In this document: one piece after another, positions 23,226 to 38,500 of the stretch
Position numbering within the stretch: position 1 is the first letter of the stretch
How the letters are laid out: the number at the start of each line of letters is the position of its first letter
Assembly: GCF_021018895.1 (NCBI RefSeq)
Contig: NC_079386.1
Span: forward strand, 620,001 to 684,000
DNA: 64,000 nucleotides
Reading direction: 5' to 3'
From: Seriola aureovittata
Lineage: Eukaryota > Chordata > Actinopteri > Carangiformes > Carangidae
Program-made: the position numbers and the translations under genes
The notes under the pieces: model-generated
Seen by the model: only the letters and a program-made list of their open reading frames with translations
The model's database searches: none
What the model was told of the DNA's origin: nothing

Positions 23226-26200
23226 CTATATCATTTTTTAAAAGACTATTTTTCCTCCATGTTGAGAATTTGTGCTTTTCTGGATGTAAACCTGTTGAAA
23301 CTGATTGTTCATATAGTTTATATGATTATTTTTTGGACGATGAAATACTGGAATAAATGTTGGTGCATTTCAAAGCCTCCAAAATGTAATGTAAATGTCA
23401 TTTCTGCACATGACTCATGATGTTTATTTGTTATAGATCAGTATACTCAGCGTATATGTTGTATTAAAGTGTCATTGATCTGTTTTTGGCCTCCAGAGAG
23501 CAGTGACTAGACATTAAAACTAACTCACAAATAACTCACTCATCACCCTCCTGTCTTGTTTCTTCTGAACTTTTACTATGGGCTCAGGTCAGGGCAATCT
23601 TTGCAAATCACCATAGCAGCAAAAGTATGTATGTGATGTCAGACATCTGCCTTCTCCCTCTCCTCTCTTGTTAAAGTAAACCTTGGTAAAGTTAAAATCT
23701 CAGCTGAACACAGCCTGGCGGCAGTTGGTTAACTTTGACGTCATCAGTCTCTATATCGTTAATCTATCAGGCCGACATTGTCGAGTCCTTAGCTAAATCA
23801 CCCTGAAGGCTATTAAAAGCAAATAGTGTCTGTGGCGCTGCAGCTCTGTGTGAACTATTGCCATATATCAGAAAAATAGCTGCTCACAACGACTGCGAAG
23901 CTTAAGCACCGGCTCTGTCAGGAACATTGTGATCAATTGCAGAATGGCTGCCGAAACAGAACTCTACTTAGGTGTGTCATGCAGGCCTTGGTGGCAGTGC
24001 AGAGCGCTTTAGTGGGTTGCTAAGTCACTTTGAACAGAAGTCTTTAAATAATGCTATACATCACAAACAGTTTGGAACCAGCAGGGAACAGTGAATGTGG
24101 TAGAAGACAAGAGATGAGATAATTAGAAGAGCGCCAGTCAACCCTCAAATGGTGGAAAACAACATTGAAAACATGATGCAAATATAACGCTTGTGTTTGT
24201 TTCATGTATTAATTTGAGGAAGGTAATTACCTCTTCAGGTGAAGCTTGACTGGATGTTTAAATCATAATTTATTTCCCAAATGTTTCCATCAATTCTCAA
24301 GTCAGAGATATCTGTGATTTTAATCTTGGTTACGTTTTATTGGTCGTCCTGTCAATGACATCATATCCTCTATGATCATGTGTCAGTGTTGTGTTAGTCT
24401 TACAGAAGCTCAACACTGACTTTTATCTAGTTTTAAGCCACATACATTTTTTCACCTTGGTGGTTTTCACTCTATATTTGAACCAGATGAAGGATTTTAG
24501 TCGTCGGACGTCTGGATCTGAAGTTATCAGAGAAAAAAGCTGAGGAAATGTTAGACAGCTCAGCTCCCAGCTGCTGGAGATGTCCTTTTAAGGTGAAACT
24601 GCTTTATTTGGTGTTTCTACCGGTTTTAATCAACTGGTGTGTTTGTTATGGAGAGGAGGACACCTCTGTGGACAATTCAGCTGCTGGTAAAAACCTCCTG
24701 AACGTCTGGTTCATAAGTTATCAGAGAAACAAACCGAGCAAATGTTAGCTACAGCTCGGCTCCCAGCCCCTCCCTGATGCACTGTGTCTACCGCACAGTG
24801 CCAAAGAAAAACAGATTTTTGATATGAAACTGAGTTTCACCAGTTTAGGTGTGCATGCCTCTGTGGGCATGTATTAACCAAAATCTGAATTGCCATATTG
24901 ATTGGTGCAAGTGGCCTATCATATATTTGCTCATAGCATTCCAGATTAAACTCCATGGAGAAACAAGCCCATAGGTCGTCTGTGCAGCAGGTTATTATGA
25001 CCCATAGTTAGGTTTTGTTGCTAGGCGACATCTAGTCATAGTAGTTATGATCGAAGCAAGTGAGGAAGTGTGGCAATGTAGTATAAAGAGAGACAACGTC
25101 CACGTCAGGAGGAGGTTGTGGATAGATGGGTCAATGTTTCTTTTATGAATCACCCTTTGAAAAAGTTTAGCACGTTGTTACTATTGTAACTATGACAAAA
25201 AAAGATCGCCTACTGTTAAGGAAGAAGTTATTTTAACCCAAACCACAATCTTTTCCTAAACGTAACCAAGTAGTTTTTGTGTTCCATACTAAACAATCTC
25301 AGATAATCTCATGATTATCTTAATCATGGTGAATATGAATGTAGACAACAAAATCAGACCAAAAACATGAGCAGCTTTCTTTTATTAGCTTGCAGTTACA
25401 CATAATGCAGTCCATGCTGATTCACACTGTAGGTTGAATGGGGTAGGTTGATGCCATCATAGTGTGCTTTAGAAATGTAGAATCTGCATGTCATCTCTGA
25501 CCAGTATAGAAATACAAACATCCATGTGTCATTTCAAATGTGGCTCTTTTGGCAGAGGATGGATGACTGATCTGAGACACTGACACTAAGGCCCATCAAC
25601 ACTAAAAGTAAGACACGTATAGGCAAGATTTGTTATCCCCAACGATGTAGTCATGTGAAATCACACTAAACCTGACAGAGCTCTTTAAACACCATCACTT
25701 TATTGAACAGTTTTATTATTCAGAAAATAGACAAACTTTGAGTTTTCAACACTCCATGACCATAAATCTATCAAAACATCCGCATGATGCTTGTTTAAGG
25801 ATAAAGCTGACAGATATCGTAGCATTTAGCGGTTTGCAATTTCTCTGCAAATAGGCTGTAGACACATTAGCTGTTGCTTTGGGAGCAGGAAACTTTTGAG
25901 TTTTCTGAGCTGGACCACTGAAATGAGCAGGTAGGCCTACACCTAGCAACGAAGTTTTAGGAGCAGTGTTTGCTGTCTATGTCAATCTTGCCACTAACCG
26001 CTAAGTATTAACACATTAACTGCTGATTTGGGAGTGGTACTTGGGCAAGGGTTAGGGTAAGGGTTACATAGACCAAGGAAGCATGATTTTGGACCACTGA
26101 AATTAGCATGTGTAAGTAATGGGGTATTTATGACTTTGAACTTTGAATGGAACACATTGTACAGTTATTGTGCTGTAAACTAATTTGGCAGTTTGATTTC

Positions 26201-29189
26201 TACTACAATTCGAGCAATAACTACCAAGAAGCTTGGTGTGGTTTAATGAATGACGAGGGTCAGTGAAGTGTGTCGGGATGAATATTGAGTTTTATGCCAG
26301 TAGTCTGGGAAAGATATTTGGATTAGACCGTTTTACTTCAACCTAGAAACAATGACGATGATTATCATGCTGGGAACAAAGGTCATGGGACCAGCACTGG
26401 GAACACCTGCTGTATTTATTCAAATATATGTCCGTTGGTGGTGCATCTTGAGCGGGGTGGGAGTCCAAGCAACTTTATGTAACGTAGAAGTGCTCCGATC
26501 CGGAGAACACTAGATAACAGTAGAGAACACAATTGTGAAAACTTTTGTTCCCATCAAACATTTGATTGGGGAGATGTTGATAATTGTGGTGGAGGGTTTT
26601 CCGATCCTTGACAACAACATTGACTTAAAAAAGCAATGCCTGGACAAAGATATCTGAGATTGTAGGTGTTCCAGGTGAGTGGGTGAAGTGTAGCCTATAA
26701 AATATTGTGTGAAAATAATACTAACTAGCACCAAAGCATGCAAAACAGCAATCTGACCAAACTTGCTAGCCGTCTATTTCATCTACGTCAGAGCACCCAT
26801 GAACTTCAACAGTGTCCCAGACGGTTCAGTCTGAACGTACAGTAACTCTCAGCTGGAGTGCTATATGTGCATGTGCAGCTGCTGCATGGAGTCCAAACAC
26901 AGGTCTGTTACAGAAACGGATGTATGTAAATATAAAAGAGCATAAGACCATAATTACTCTGTGAGCATCATAAGTAACAATGCAGCCATGGAGCATTACC
27001 ATAAGTGCAGACATTTACTTCACGGTGATTGGCCAGCGGCTGCGGAGGTGACTCCACCTTCCACTTTTAAACATTTTTGTTTCCAACCTGGTTGCATAGC
27101 ACGTCTTAAGATCTAGTTCTAAGAGACCAGGACCTGGACCTTAGTCCTGTCTGATGATGTTGTTATAGCAAAACTGTGCATGTTTATTTTGCCTGACAGG
27201 CTGGTATTGTGGGATGTCTATGGACTTCTCAACCACTTTAGATTTATAGCCCTATTGTTTTTATAGCCTTTATCCATGTTGTGTTGCAACAGTGCAACTC
27301 GACAATCACAGCCCAACCTGATACACAGTTCTCTGCACCCACATTTAGCTAGTGAGAAGCTAACAAGGCATCTAGGCTGGAAGTAGACAAAATATAGCAT
27401 GCATTCAAAAAATATGCGAAGAAGCTCAGAAGAAAAGAATAAAAGCACTTTGATATTCATACAGGCTTCCTAGTTACAACAGCTTTTCTGATGAGATGAT
27501 AACATCAGGTCTTTTATCTCCTCTCCCTTCGATTAAAAAGGCCTCATGTCCTCATGCTAACTAGCTAATAGCACAAGTAGTTTTATTAGCTAAGTGGGTA
27601 ACAGCAGACGGACTACCTCAGGTTCTGATGACCTAAGTTGCTTCAAAATCAATATCTGCTTATTGTTGGCATGAAATGGAATGATGAAAGACAGCAACTG
27701 CAGAAGGTGCCTATTTTGTTGTATAATTATTATTATCAGGAGGAAAATACTTTTTTGTATCTCAACATAACAACATAATTATCCTGTTATCTGGAAATAA
27801 CAAAGCTTCTTTTCTCATTATAATGACTTTGTTAATCAGAGATCAGATGTGCCAAGCCAGTTTGCAGATGGGAACTTCTAGTGCTGTAAAGTGGAAATGT
27901 CAGGACCATGCATTGATGAATGCATCAGAGAATATTTCAATATTTCAATCAAGGGCAGAAATTACATAGTGTCTTTTCATACAAGATCATTTTCAGATCA
28001 GTCCTCATCAGCTAACGAGTTACCAAGGACTGTTGCTAAGGAGTGTTACTGCAACTTAGTGTATGAGGTTCAGTCAAAAGTGTTTTCTACTTATAATATC
28101 TCATTATCTCAGGGTAACAAAAAATCATTTTCACATGATATTACTTCGTTATAACGAGATAACGAAATGACTCACGTGTATGAGGTCAAAATCGTTTTCT
28201 CCTGATCATATCTTGTTATCTCGGGATAATGAGCTTTGTTATCTTGAGATAACAGGATAAAAAAATATCTGCGAGTATGGCCTTTCTCAGCTTCCGTAGA
28301 TGTTTTCAGGGGCTGGGTGATTTTCAAATGTTAGACATGACGCTGCTGCTCTGAATTTTACAAACCGGGTCAAAACCTGGAAAAGAATGAAAAAAAACAA
28401 TGATTATCTTGCTGTACGTATACACTCCTGTGCATCTGAGCCTAGATTTTTGTATTAAAGGAAAACAAAAAAAATTTGAAAATATGCACTGTAATTAATA
28501 AATTAAACTAATAAATGTCAAACTATTCCTTTAACAGCTGAACAAACATACCCAATGGTTTTCATGTCTTTCAACAAAAAAGTTTAGAACCAGCTGAATT
28601 TAGTTTCACAGATGAAAGCTTGCCACGCATCCGTGTCACAGCTGCATTTTAACATAATGTAGTGAAAATAAAATAGTGACAAAAAGCACATAGAAAGACA
28701 CACTTTGATTATCAGATTATTGACATATAAATCCATCAGCTGACAATTAAACTGGTCTGGTTTGTGAAGGTACAATCAGGGGCATCTAAATACACTGTAA
28801 GTTTTCCCCACGCTGCCTAAACACAAACTCTATTTATGATTATTATACTTTGCAATGATTTGGTTCTGAAAAAATGTCCTCAAATTTCACAGTGTTCATT
28901 GACTTCATGAGCTGTCCAGTCTCTGTAGAGTCTCCTGCAGCCAGCGGTCACCACATCTTTAACATACTGCCTCATGCAACTCGGTGAAAAAACTCTATAT
29001 GTTTGGCACAGTTTAAATATACAGATAGTTATACAAGCAGTGCATCATGGGACATTTAACAACAGCCACACACAAAAAAAAATCATTCACTTCAGAGATT
29101 TAACATCTAATCAAGAAGCAAATAAAGTACAGAGGAATTTATATTTTCCTTTTTCGCAGTCTATACACACACTTCAAAAAAACTGTATC

Positions 29190-29190
<1 letters not shown>
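23224..29190. other. Intergenic region, no gene recognised
   Basis: Six kilobases between the two convergent genes hold only short open frames with no family resemblance and no consistent exon pattern. Two related segments occur at about 24520-24600 and 24715-24770 (cagagaaa, gaaatgttag/caaatgttag, cagctc, tcccagc), a small local duplication. The 27720-28260 stretch repeats words such as gataacgag and tctcgggataac, reminiscent of low-complexity palindromic fish repeats. Confidence 0.4.

Positions 29191-29266
<76 letters not shown>
29191..29266. repeat. (CA)n microsatellite
   Basis: About 38 CA units, just beyond the probable SLC1A1 polyadenylation site. Confidence 0.95.
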
Positions 29267-29325
29267 CTCTTTCCTAGTGCATCTTTGTAAGAAAGAACAC
29301 ACTCTTATTCAAAAGAAAACTGACT

Positions 29326-29331
29326 TTTATT
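29326..29331 (-). terminator. SLC1A1: Candidate SLC1A1 poly(A) signal AATAAA
   Basis: On the minus strand AATAAA occurs about 245 bp after the SLC1A1 stop codon. It is the nearest canonical signal I noticed; use is inferred from position only. Confidence 0.45.
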
Positions 29332-29574
29332 AATCTTGGCACAATTTGAGTAAGAGGGAAGCACTTCAGTTGTGGTTGTAAATGTCTGACGTCGTTTTGT
29401 GATCATCTTGGATAATTTTCATGGAGGCTGCTATTGCTGATGTCTGAGCTTGGATGGATCTGGTTGGATAGTTTTCCTGTCTCGTGGTGGCGGTGCTGAT
29501 ACATGATGGATGGTTTTCTGCTTTACATCCGTTGCAGCGCGGCACTTTCTCTGCACCTCTGAGCCAGCCAGAGG

Positions 29575-32500
29575 CTAAAACTGTGAGGTTTCGGTGAAGG
29601 AGATTGCATCTGTCTTGTCGACGGTGAAACCTCCATTCACGTACGATTTCTTCTCGCACTCCTCGTCATCCAAGGTGGCTTCCAGAGCGAAGGGGTTGGC
29701 GACGTCCACGTCTGACGTCAGATCCATTCTCTCCAGTTCCCTCTTGGAGAGTTTCTGAACAATGCTGGCTCCGTAAGCGTCACCCAGCACGTTGATCATG
29801 GTGCGGAACCGATCCCTGAAACACACCACTCACAATAAAGCCACAGCAGTGGTCTTGTTAGAATTTAAACTTTTATGTAGGAAAGGTAGGAAACTTACAG
29901 GAGCCAATCCACAGCCACTATCAGAGTGACATCACTTGCAGGTAATCCTACGGCTGTTAAGACTATCACCATGGTGACAAGGCCAGCGTTCGGGACTCCT
30001 GCTGCCCCAATACTGGCAACTGTTGCTGTTATACTGAAACAAAGAGACACAATGTCACAAAATAGTGGTGTGCAGAGCTGAACAATCAGCTTCATCCTGT
30101 TAACTTCTCTGTTCCAGACGCACACGACCCACATACTGAGCAGAAAGGAGCTGCTCTACTCCTCTGTTATTACATATACATATAGATATATATACTATAT
30201 ATGTATATATATATACTGTATATATATTCTGTCAGAATCTCACAGCAGATCTCACACAGAGATGATAAGTGTAATTAGCTTGTTTACTTGCTGCTGCTGC
30301 CTCTTAACAGAGAAGACTGTTGAAGTAATTTTCTAATGCGCAAATTTTGTTTCCACATGCATCTGTGTGAGCTTAAAGCTTCACTATCATAACTGATCTC
30401 AGAAGCTGAGTCAAGGACAGCCTGACGAGCTCACTTTGGCTGTAGCTAGAGCCAAGGATTCTTCTCGATGCTGCCCCCCTCTCTGCTTTACAAACCTCTG
30501 CCTTTGTCAACTGCACACAGCCACACCCACGAAAATGACAGAAACGATAAATACAATGGCTGCTAGTCAAGCTAGCCGACTGCAGTCACAGGTGGGCAGT
30601 AAATTACATAATGGATGCAAACTATACACTAAATAAAGTTGGACGTAGCCTCCATGACGTCACTCACAGGTTTCTGAAGAACGATTTTGAAGCTCAGAGT
30701 GAGCTGCTGCACCGTCGCCATCTAAGGCAGTGTCTGACTCCGCCCCTAACTCCCAGCTAATCTAAATATGGTCAAAGGGGTGGAGCATGTGTGGACCTGA
30801 GACTTCGGTGTATGCCGGTTTGTGACAAGCATATGCTCACCCACCTGTCACTCAAAGAGACCACACCATAAATTCTACAAAATTTTAAGCCTTAATAAAA
30901 TGTAACCAGGTGAGTTATATGAACAGTTGTCATGAAGGAGGAAATTAGCTCTAGAGACCAAAACTGTTTTTGTACCAGGCTGTAAACATGTTTATTTCTG
31001 CTGTAAAGTTGGACATTTTAACATGGGAGTCTATGAGGATTGACTCACTGTTGGAGCCAGACTCTAGTGGTCATTAGAGGAACTGCAGGTTTTGGTTCTT
31101 CAGTTTTGGCTTCATGTTTTAGCCTTGAGGTTGATGCTTGATGCGAACAGGCATCCGATCCTTTATGGAACAGAACGCTGTCCTGAGATCAGATGTAAGG
31201 AGAGATATTGCTTCCACTTTGGTATTGTTCTAATTCATGTGCATTTTTAGCTTTAACTGGTCGTATGTTTCTTGCCTTGCTTGCCCTGAAAGCATGCCAC
31301 TGTCACAAATATTCATCCTAATAACATGCAGAAAAGAAACTACAGCACACAGAGAACATTGCACATCGGTGGCCCCAAATGTCAGCAAGAAACTCTGCAG
31401 AGCATCAGATAACATTAGTTAGCTGACTGTGAGCATGACGGGCTGTTACAGAGGTTCAGTGGTATGGGACAAAGTTCCAACACTTGATCTTGTGGAATAC
31501 AAAACAAACAAAAAATAACACAGTTGATACATAAAAGAAAAGAATAACTAAAGAAAGATATGCACTATATGAATATATAAATGGAATATGTAAATATATG
31601 AAATGAAAGCAGATGGAGCTGCCTGAAACTGGATTCTTTTGTTGACATGCGCACAGAAAGCTGTAAATCCCCTAAATCTAAAAGAAATCATTTACCAGCT
31701 CCTTCTGTGACAGCACAGTCACATACTAAATGTATTTTTTACAGTCTCATTTTTATTTCAGCATTTCCTGTTTGGAGGCTCCAGATTAGATTCAAAATTT
31801 GAAAACCTATTTTGTTTTATTATATAAACGTGTCAGAAGATGTGGTATCTGATTTCAACGCCTATCAAATCCATATGCTGATAATAGGAGCGGTTGAGAA
31901 AGCAATCGGTGTAAGTGATTTATAAAATTGTATTATTTACAGCCTCTCTGTTTTATATCATAACCTGCCTTTATAACTAAATTGTACCTGATGGTAACAA
32001 TCTGGCCCACATCCAGAGTGTAGTCATTCAGCTGGGCGATGAAGATGGCAGCCACCGCCTCATAGAGCGCTGTGCCATCCATGTTAATGGTGGCGCCCAC
32101 TGGGAGGACAAAGCGGGTGATTCGCTTGTCTATGCGATTGTTCTCCTCGGCACAGCGGAAGGTGACGGGTAGAGTGGCAGAGCTGGAAGACATTCATCAC
32201 ACTCCGTTGGCTTTGTTACTCTGATACAGTGGTTCCCCTGCTGCCCTCAATTTAAATATAGAACTATTTATACCTCGCTTTAACGCAACACATTCATGAA
32301 TAGCATCAGTGTTGAAATACACTGAATATAAGAAGGAGCTCGGAGGATTCTGACCTTGACGAGATCATGAGAGCCGTCACCAGGGCCTGAGCCATTCCCA
32401 GAGTGAATGTATACGGGTTCTTTCTCACGATGATGAAGAAGATGAGTGGCAGACAGATGGTGGAGTGGATAGCTAGACTGAGGGACAAAACATACAGAAT

Positions 32501-35500
32501 CACAGCAATTACTATACAGTATATAACAAGCACAATATTAGACTTAGAAAGAAATAGATTCTCCCCATGTCTCTATAATCATCACACCTTTAAAAGTGCT
32601 TTTGTTTGGATATCATATTATCAACTACTCAGTCGTTTGCTTCAATTTGAACAGATAGTAAAAGTATAAAGTATTTGAAAGACAGTTTCAGTGTTCAACT
32701 CAGACCTTATCAAAATGGTATTGATCATCATTTATAATTACGCACACACAAACTTCACAAACACTATGTAAAAACTAACCTCTCTGCAGTTTTTATTTAA
32801 GCCTTATTTAGGCTTTGAAAAAACAGGATCATTCTTGGATTGTGTTTAATGCAATTAGCCTCAATCTTTTTCTTGCCTAAGCACATTTACATTTTTAACA
32901 ACAGGTGCATCATTGACTTTTCTACATGTGAAAATTCCAACAACATGCACAGTACACACACTTACATGTGTAATGAATGGGTTTTCATTAAGACAGTATT
33001 GTTGGGGTGTCTGGGAGCTGAGACACCACAGAACGACAAAGTCTGTCTGTCTTTTATTTCACGTCTCTATGCCACTGTCTCTGTCCTCCACTGGTGTCCT
33101 TGGTAAATGGTAGAGTGCAACTTGATGGTGCATTACAGACAATGCAACAGTCATCTGTAATTATCATCTTTTACACTTAATTTAGCAAGAAAGGCAGAAA
33201 TAAAATATGATTATAGAGTGAGAAAATAATCATTTTTGGCACGGGGGTATAATGTTCACAGGTGTGATCAGTCTGTAGTATTAGTGTCGGTAACATTTCT
33301 CACAGCCGTGGTGATGTTTTTGATCAGTAGCCGCATTTCTTTTGCAGTTTTACGCAAAATAGAAGCGATTTTAGAAAGGTCAGCAAAACACAATAGTAAA
33401 TGTTCTATGTTTCCACTGATGTTTTGTGAATGAAACTGGGTTTTCTCTTCTCGTGATATCATTCCAATTAAACATGGTGACGACAGATTTCCGGCATCTG
33501 CCTCTCTGTTGGACCTGGCTTCCTAGGGCCTGATACAACAGGCGCTGCCACTTGAATGTGAAAATACTTTTTTTCCATTTCAATTTTGTGAATACTGCTT
33601 TATGGAATAGTCTGATACACCAGAGTGTATACATTCTTTTGGGACATTTGAGAGTTTTTTTCAAAATCCATGAGTTTCCATTACTTTTACATTTGCAATT
33701 CCAAATTGCACATTAAGCAGGTTAATGGAAACGCACCCGGAAGTAATGACCAAGTCATAATTACTGATAAAGGGCCTTGAATTGAGGGATAAAGACACAA
33801 TGGTCAGTTGATTGAAGTACACAGTCCTTCTAAAGGGCAGATTTGAAGAGAGTCGTCTTCACTTTGACACCCAAAACCAGAAGATTTGAACATGGTGTAA
33901 AGAATAAACCTGATGTCATCACAGGAAGGATCCGAGCCTTGGACTAACCCTGAGACCCGACTAAAGGGGTTTTACTGTACACTCTTTAATGGTGTGTCAC
34001 TTAGATTTAGATGTGTGAGCAAAGCTTTCATTACTGTATCTGCAGGTTGAGCAGTTTTAAATGTCCTTGGCCCTTATCAGTGCCCACACAGAGCTCAGCT
34101 TTTACTGTATGACTGCGAGGGAAAATTGGCCCAAATGTCAACCATAAATCCTGGTGTCTGGAAACAGGCAGATACAGAGTAATGGGACAACTTACCCACT
34201 CAGCACCGTCACCATGTAAAGACCCATCTTCCTGAAGATCTCCCAGTCTTCCACCTCAATGATCTTAGCAGCAATTAGGAACAGGATCCCTATTGGCATG
34301 TAGCTGAAAAGACACAAGTAGTCTGAATGATCTGGGGTATATAGGCTAACATCATAGCTAATACTCTGTATTGGATATCAGCTGGAATGATAAGTTGATT
34401 AATTTATTTAGTTAATTAACAGCAACAACTTTTATTGATCATCTAAGTCATTTTCTAAAAACAGGAAAACCAAAGGTGCCAATTTGCTGCTTTTCTTAGT
34501 CTTCTATGATGGTTAAATGAATCTATTCAAGCTTTGAACTATTGAATGGCCAAATTAACTCATTTGAATATGTGAGTTTGCTTCTGAGAAAACTGATGGA
34601 CATCTTCTATTTGACATTTTAAAGACCCAGTGATTATTCTAATTTGGCCGATATTACCAAACCTGGTCTTAGGTTTCTGGTTTTATTGCATTTAATTTAT
34701 TAACTTTTCTTATTCGGTCAGGTTTTGTCATTTTCTGATGTTATTTATTAAGAAGCTTCTCTCTTTATCTCTGTGTCATACTGTCCATGTCTGTTTTAGC
34801 TAAGCTAGGTAACAAGTGAGCAGTGGTAGAAAGCAACTAACTTCCTTTTACCATTCAACAAACTTAACCAAATTGTTATTCTCGTAACCATGACTACAGA
34901 GTTTGTCTAATCTTAAGGAAGTAAACCAAACCACCATCTTGTAGTTTTTGTGCCAAACCTAACCAAACCGTGACTGTTCATTATTGTAACCTTGGCAACA
35001 AAGGTCTGGTACACTGGTAGTGACACTCGACTGTGGGTCATATCAGAGGGTTAACAAACCACCTGTGTTGGTTCAGGTTGGAGGAGTTGATGAAATTTTT
35101 ATATTGTGTCATTATTACTTTTACATAAATGATCTGAATGGCTGTTCCAGTATTGCAGATGAGACAGTTGTGAGATGTATATAGTGTCACATGCTAGCAC
35201 TTTACGCAGGAGAGATATAGCTTATTGGCTAATTAGTCTGAGCCACTGTACTATGTGTTGGTGGGCTACTTGTGGCTTGGCCTTAGGGCCACCATACATG
35301 TATACCTGTAGCTTAGCATTTTATACATACCACATAATTATCTGGACAAGCTTCATAGTTGCTTCATTCAGGGCGTCAAAAAATTCCAGCAGGATTCGTC
35401 CCTTTTCACCCATCTTCCCAATGACAAGGCCAAAAGCAACACAGAACACTATGAGCCCCAGCACGTTGATTCCATCCGAATATGTCCCGATGATTTTATA

Positions 35501-38500
35501 GTCCTTAGTGATGTTCTGCCGAGAGAGGAAGCATTCAGTTAGCTAATACCAGGCCACAACGCTGCTCTAACCACCGTATTAGCTAATTCTAAAGATCCAC
35601 GATCTTTTCCCGAACCTAAAGAAAAAGTTTTTGTGCCTAAACCTAATAAATCCATTATTATAGTAACCATGGCGATGACAGTCTGGTACGCTGTTGGCAA
35701 TGCACTCTGTATGTTTATTATTGTCATCATTACAATAAAGTCTGGTACACCTGTTGCCATAGTTATTAGTTTTTGTGCCTAAACCTAATAAATCCATTAT
35801 TATAGTAACCATGGCGATGACAGTCTGGTACGCTGTTGGCAATGCACTCTGTATGTTTATCATTGTCATCATTACAATAAAGTCTGGTACACCTGTTGCC
35901 ATAGTGGCACTATTTGGGGAGACACTTGGATCAGAAGCTGGTTGACAGGTGCAGAAACATGAACTGTAAAGTGGAGCTGATGAATCAACAAGGATTTACT
36001 GTCATCATGTAAAGGTCAAACCCCAGCAATCATGTTAATGCATCTTCCCAACATAAGACACTGGTGAACTCTGGTGCAAGTGTAGCTTTGCTTGTTTGAC
36101 AAACAAGACAATACATTGACACCGTTAAGATAGTGACTGCTGTGGATGACCGGCATAGAGTAACATGCACACTTACCTCTACTGCCGCCATGATAGAAGT
36201 TGTGAGAGGAGGAATTGTAGTCGTTTCAGCCGAAACCTTTGGAGGCTCCAGCTCTTTGCGCTTAGTCTTGTACTAGTGTGATTGGTCACATTTCACAACA
36301 TCAGAGTTACTCACATGGCAGCATATACTGTACTCACCAGACCCTGACACAACATTGTAAAATGCACAGGAAGTGGAACAGGACTGAATGATGAACGTGC
36401 AGTGCCTCTTACCTGCTGAAAACAAGCCTGCACCAGATTTTCTGGAAACATGTTTCTGTTGATGAAAGAGACAAAATCGAGGGTAAAGGACGCAAAAATA
36501 ATGATGTGTACTACAATCCTTTCTTGAGAGTTGAGTCATTGCCACGACTCTTCATGCAGAATCCAGGAGGGAATGATTTTTATATTCACAAAGACTGTGA
36601 ATGTGGGTAACAGATGTCTCCCCTCGGGATGGCAAGATGTTGTCAACAGAAAGTTGTGGGGGAACAGGATTTTCAGCACATGCTGTACATTGTTTTCAAC
36701 CAAATTAATTGCCTTCAATTGAAGAAGCTGAAGTTTGGATATATCAGCCTCAGAACTCTGAACTTAAAGCTACAAACAAAGTACTCGTTGGATCATCGAA
36801 CAGCGCCTGAAAAACCTCTTGCTCTCAATTTTCTCATTCTCTCAACCTCTGAATTTTCCACATTAGTGTAACCTTTGGAGTTGACAGGTCCAGCAGCATT
36901 TCCAAAGGTCTTCCTTTTAGCCGCTAGAAAGCTCCGGAGTCGTGGACGTCAGTTAACAAGTTAACGTAGCAGAAGTGACTCGTTTTAAAACTGAAATGTG
37001 TTAGTATGGACGTAGCCTGAGGCTCAGTGTCTGTGCTCATGTCTTCCATATCACCAGCTTCACTTTGAGTGAACACAGACTAACGTTAGTTGAAAAAGGT
37101 GGAGGCATGTGACTGAACATGAGATATTGTTTTTTTTAGGAGGACAGTTCATGAACACAGCATTGAGGAATGTATAAACCAGTGCTTGAAGAACATACTC
37201 ACCTGTGCATCAGCCAATATAAGCAAAACATTTTTAAATTCTAGATTTCTACAGTGAATATAGAACGCTAAGATACTAAAGAATGGCAATACTATTGTTT
37301 GCCTTTTCCTAATGAGATAGTGACTTTGAGAGAGAGACAGGAAGGAGAGAGAGAGGGAATCACATCCAGAAAACAGCAGGGGCTTGACTCTAATCTTGGC
37401 CGCTGCGGTAAGGACTGAACTTCAATAGTACGCGCTCGATCCTCCTGCTATAGTGTTGCTTTAATGTGTTGGAATGGTGTGGGATGCTTTTCACCCTGCC
37501 TTTGACTGTGGCCATGTGTTACAAGTAAACACACTTTTGCTTCAATTCAAAGTGGACACTTTACGTTCATGAAAAAACGGGAAGCTTCAGTCACATGACC
37601 GGGAGTTCACCTGAGGAGATCCAAGAGTGTGTCGACTGTTGTGACATTTGGCGTGGTCCCAGCTCTGTCAATGTGCTCAGCTGTCTGAGAGACTCCCGGT
37701 TTGATAGTCATCACCAAAATGATTCCTGCAACGGACGCAGACATGTTTCAACATTATCATCATGCACCACATGATTCCATTGAAATGACTTCTTCACTGT
37801 AAAGCAAAGGGGAATTTAAATGCAGTGTTACTGAGAGCCAGTGTAGAAAGGCTTGATAGAGCTCACCGAGAATAACTGCAATGATGGTGGTTGAGAAGTA
37901 ATAAACAACAGCTCGCAGACCGATCTTTCCTGACACCTCAGAGTCCAGGGCTGCGACACCTGAGCACAAAAGCACAACGTTTAATTCAACCACTCTACCA
38001 ACCGCTAGCAAGTATCAAAACAAGAGATTTGACCTTTTATCACTTCAAGCAGACTTCAATGTGCAGACAGAACATGGACACAAGTATTTAGCATAATGAC
38101 TACACTGTAATAGCAGCTGTAAAGTTGAATTATTTTTTTGTTGTAGATTGTTCAATTGTTATAATTGTAATACATGTTATATAAAAACAGCTGGGTCTCT
38201 GGTTGATTACAGATAAAAACGATGCTTTATGTCTTGAACAGTCATGACCCAATAGGAGGAAACCCAACTCCCACTCCACCAACCTACTCTGAAGTAATGA
38301 TTACATTAGTTCACAAAGGTTAAAGCTCCATACAGTCTAAAGGTCTCTGTCTATATGTTGTTTGATTATAGATCAGGTCCAGGTTCTATAGTAATACTGT
38401 GAAAGTATCAAAGCCTCAGTCCACAGAGAAATGCACACAGCCTGTATTCAGAAACTGAGCCTTAAAACCAGCCGTCAGGACTTCTGGAACTTTGTGATGT

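Noticed and set aside
35175..35501. Plus-strand 108-codon frame
   Set aside because: It is the antisense shadow of SLC1A1 exon 7.
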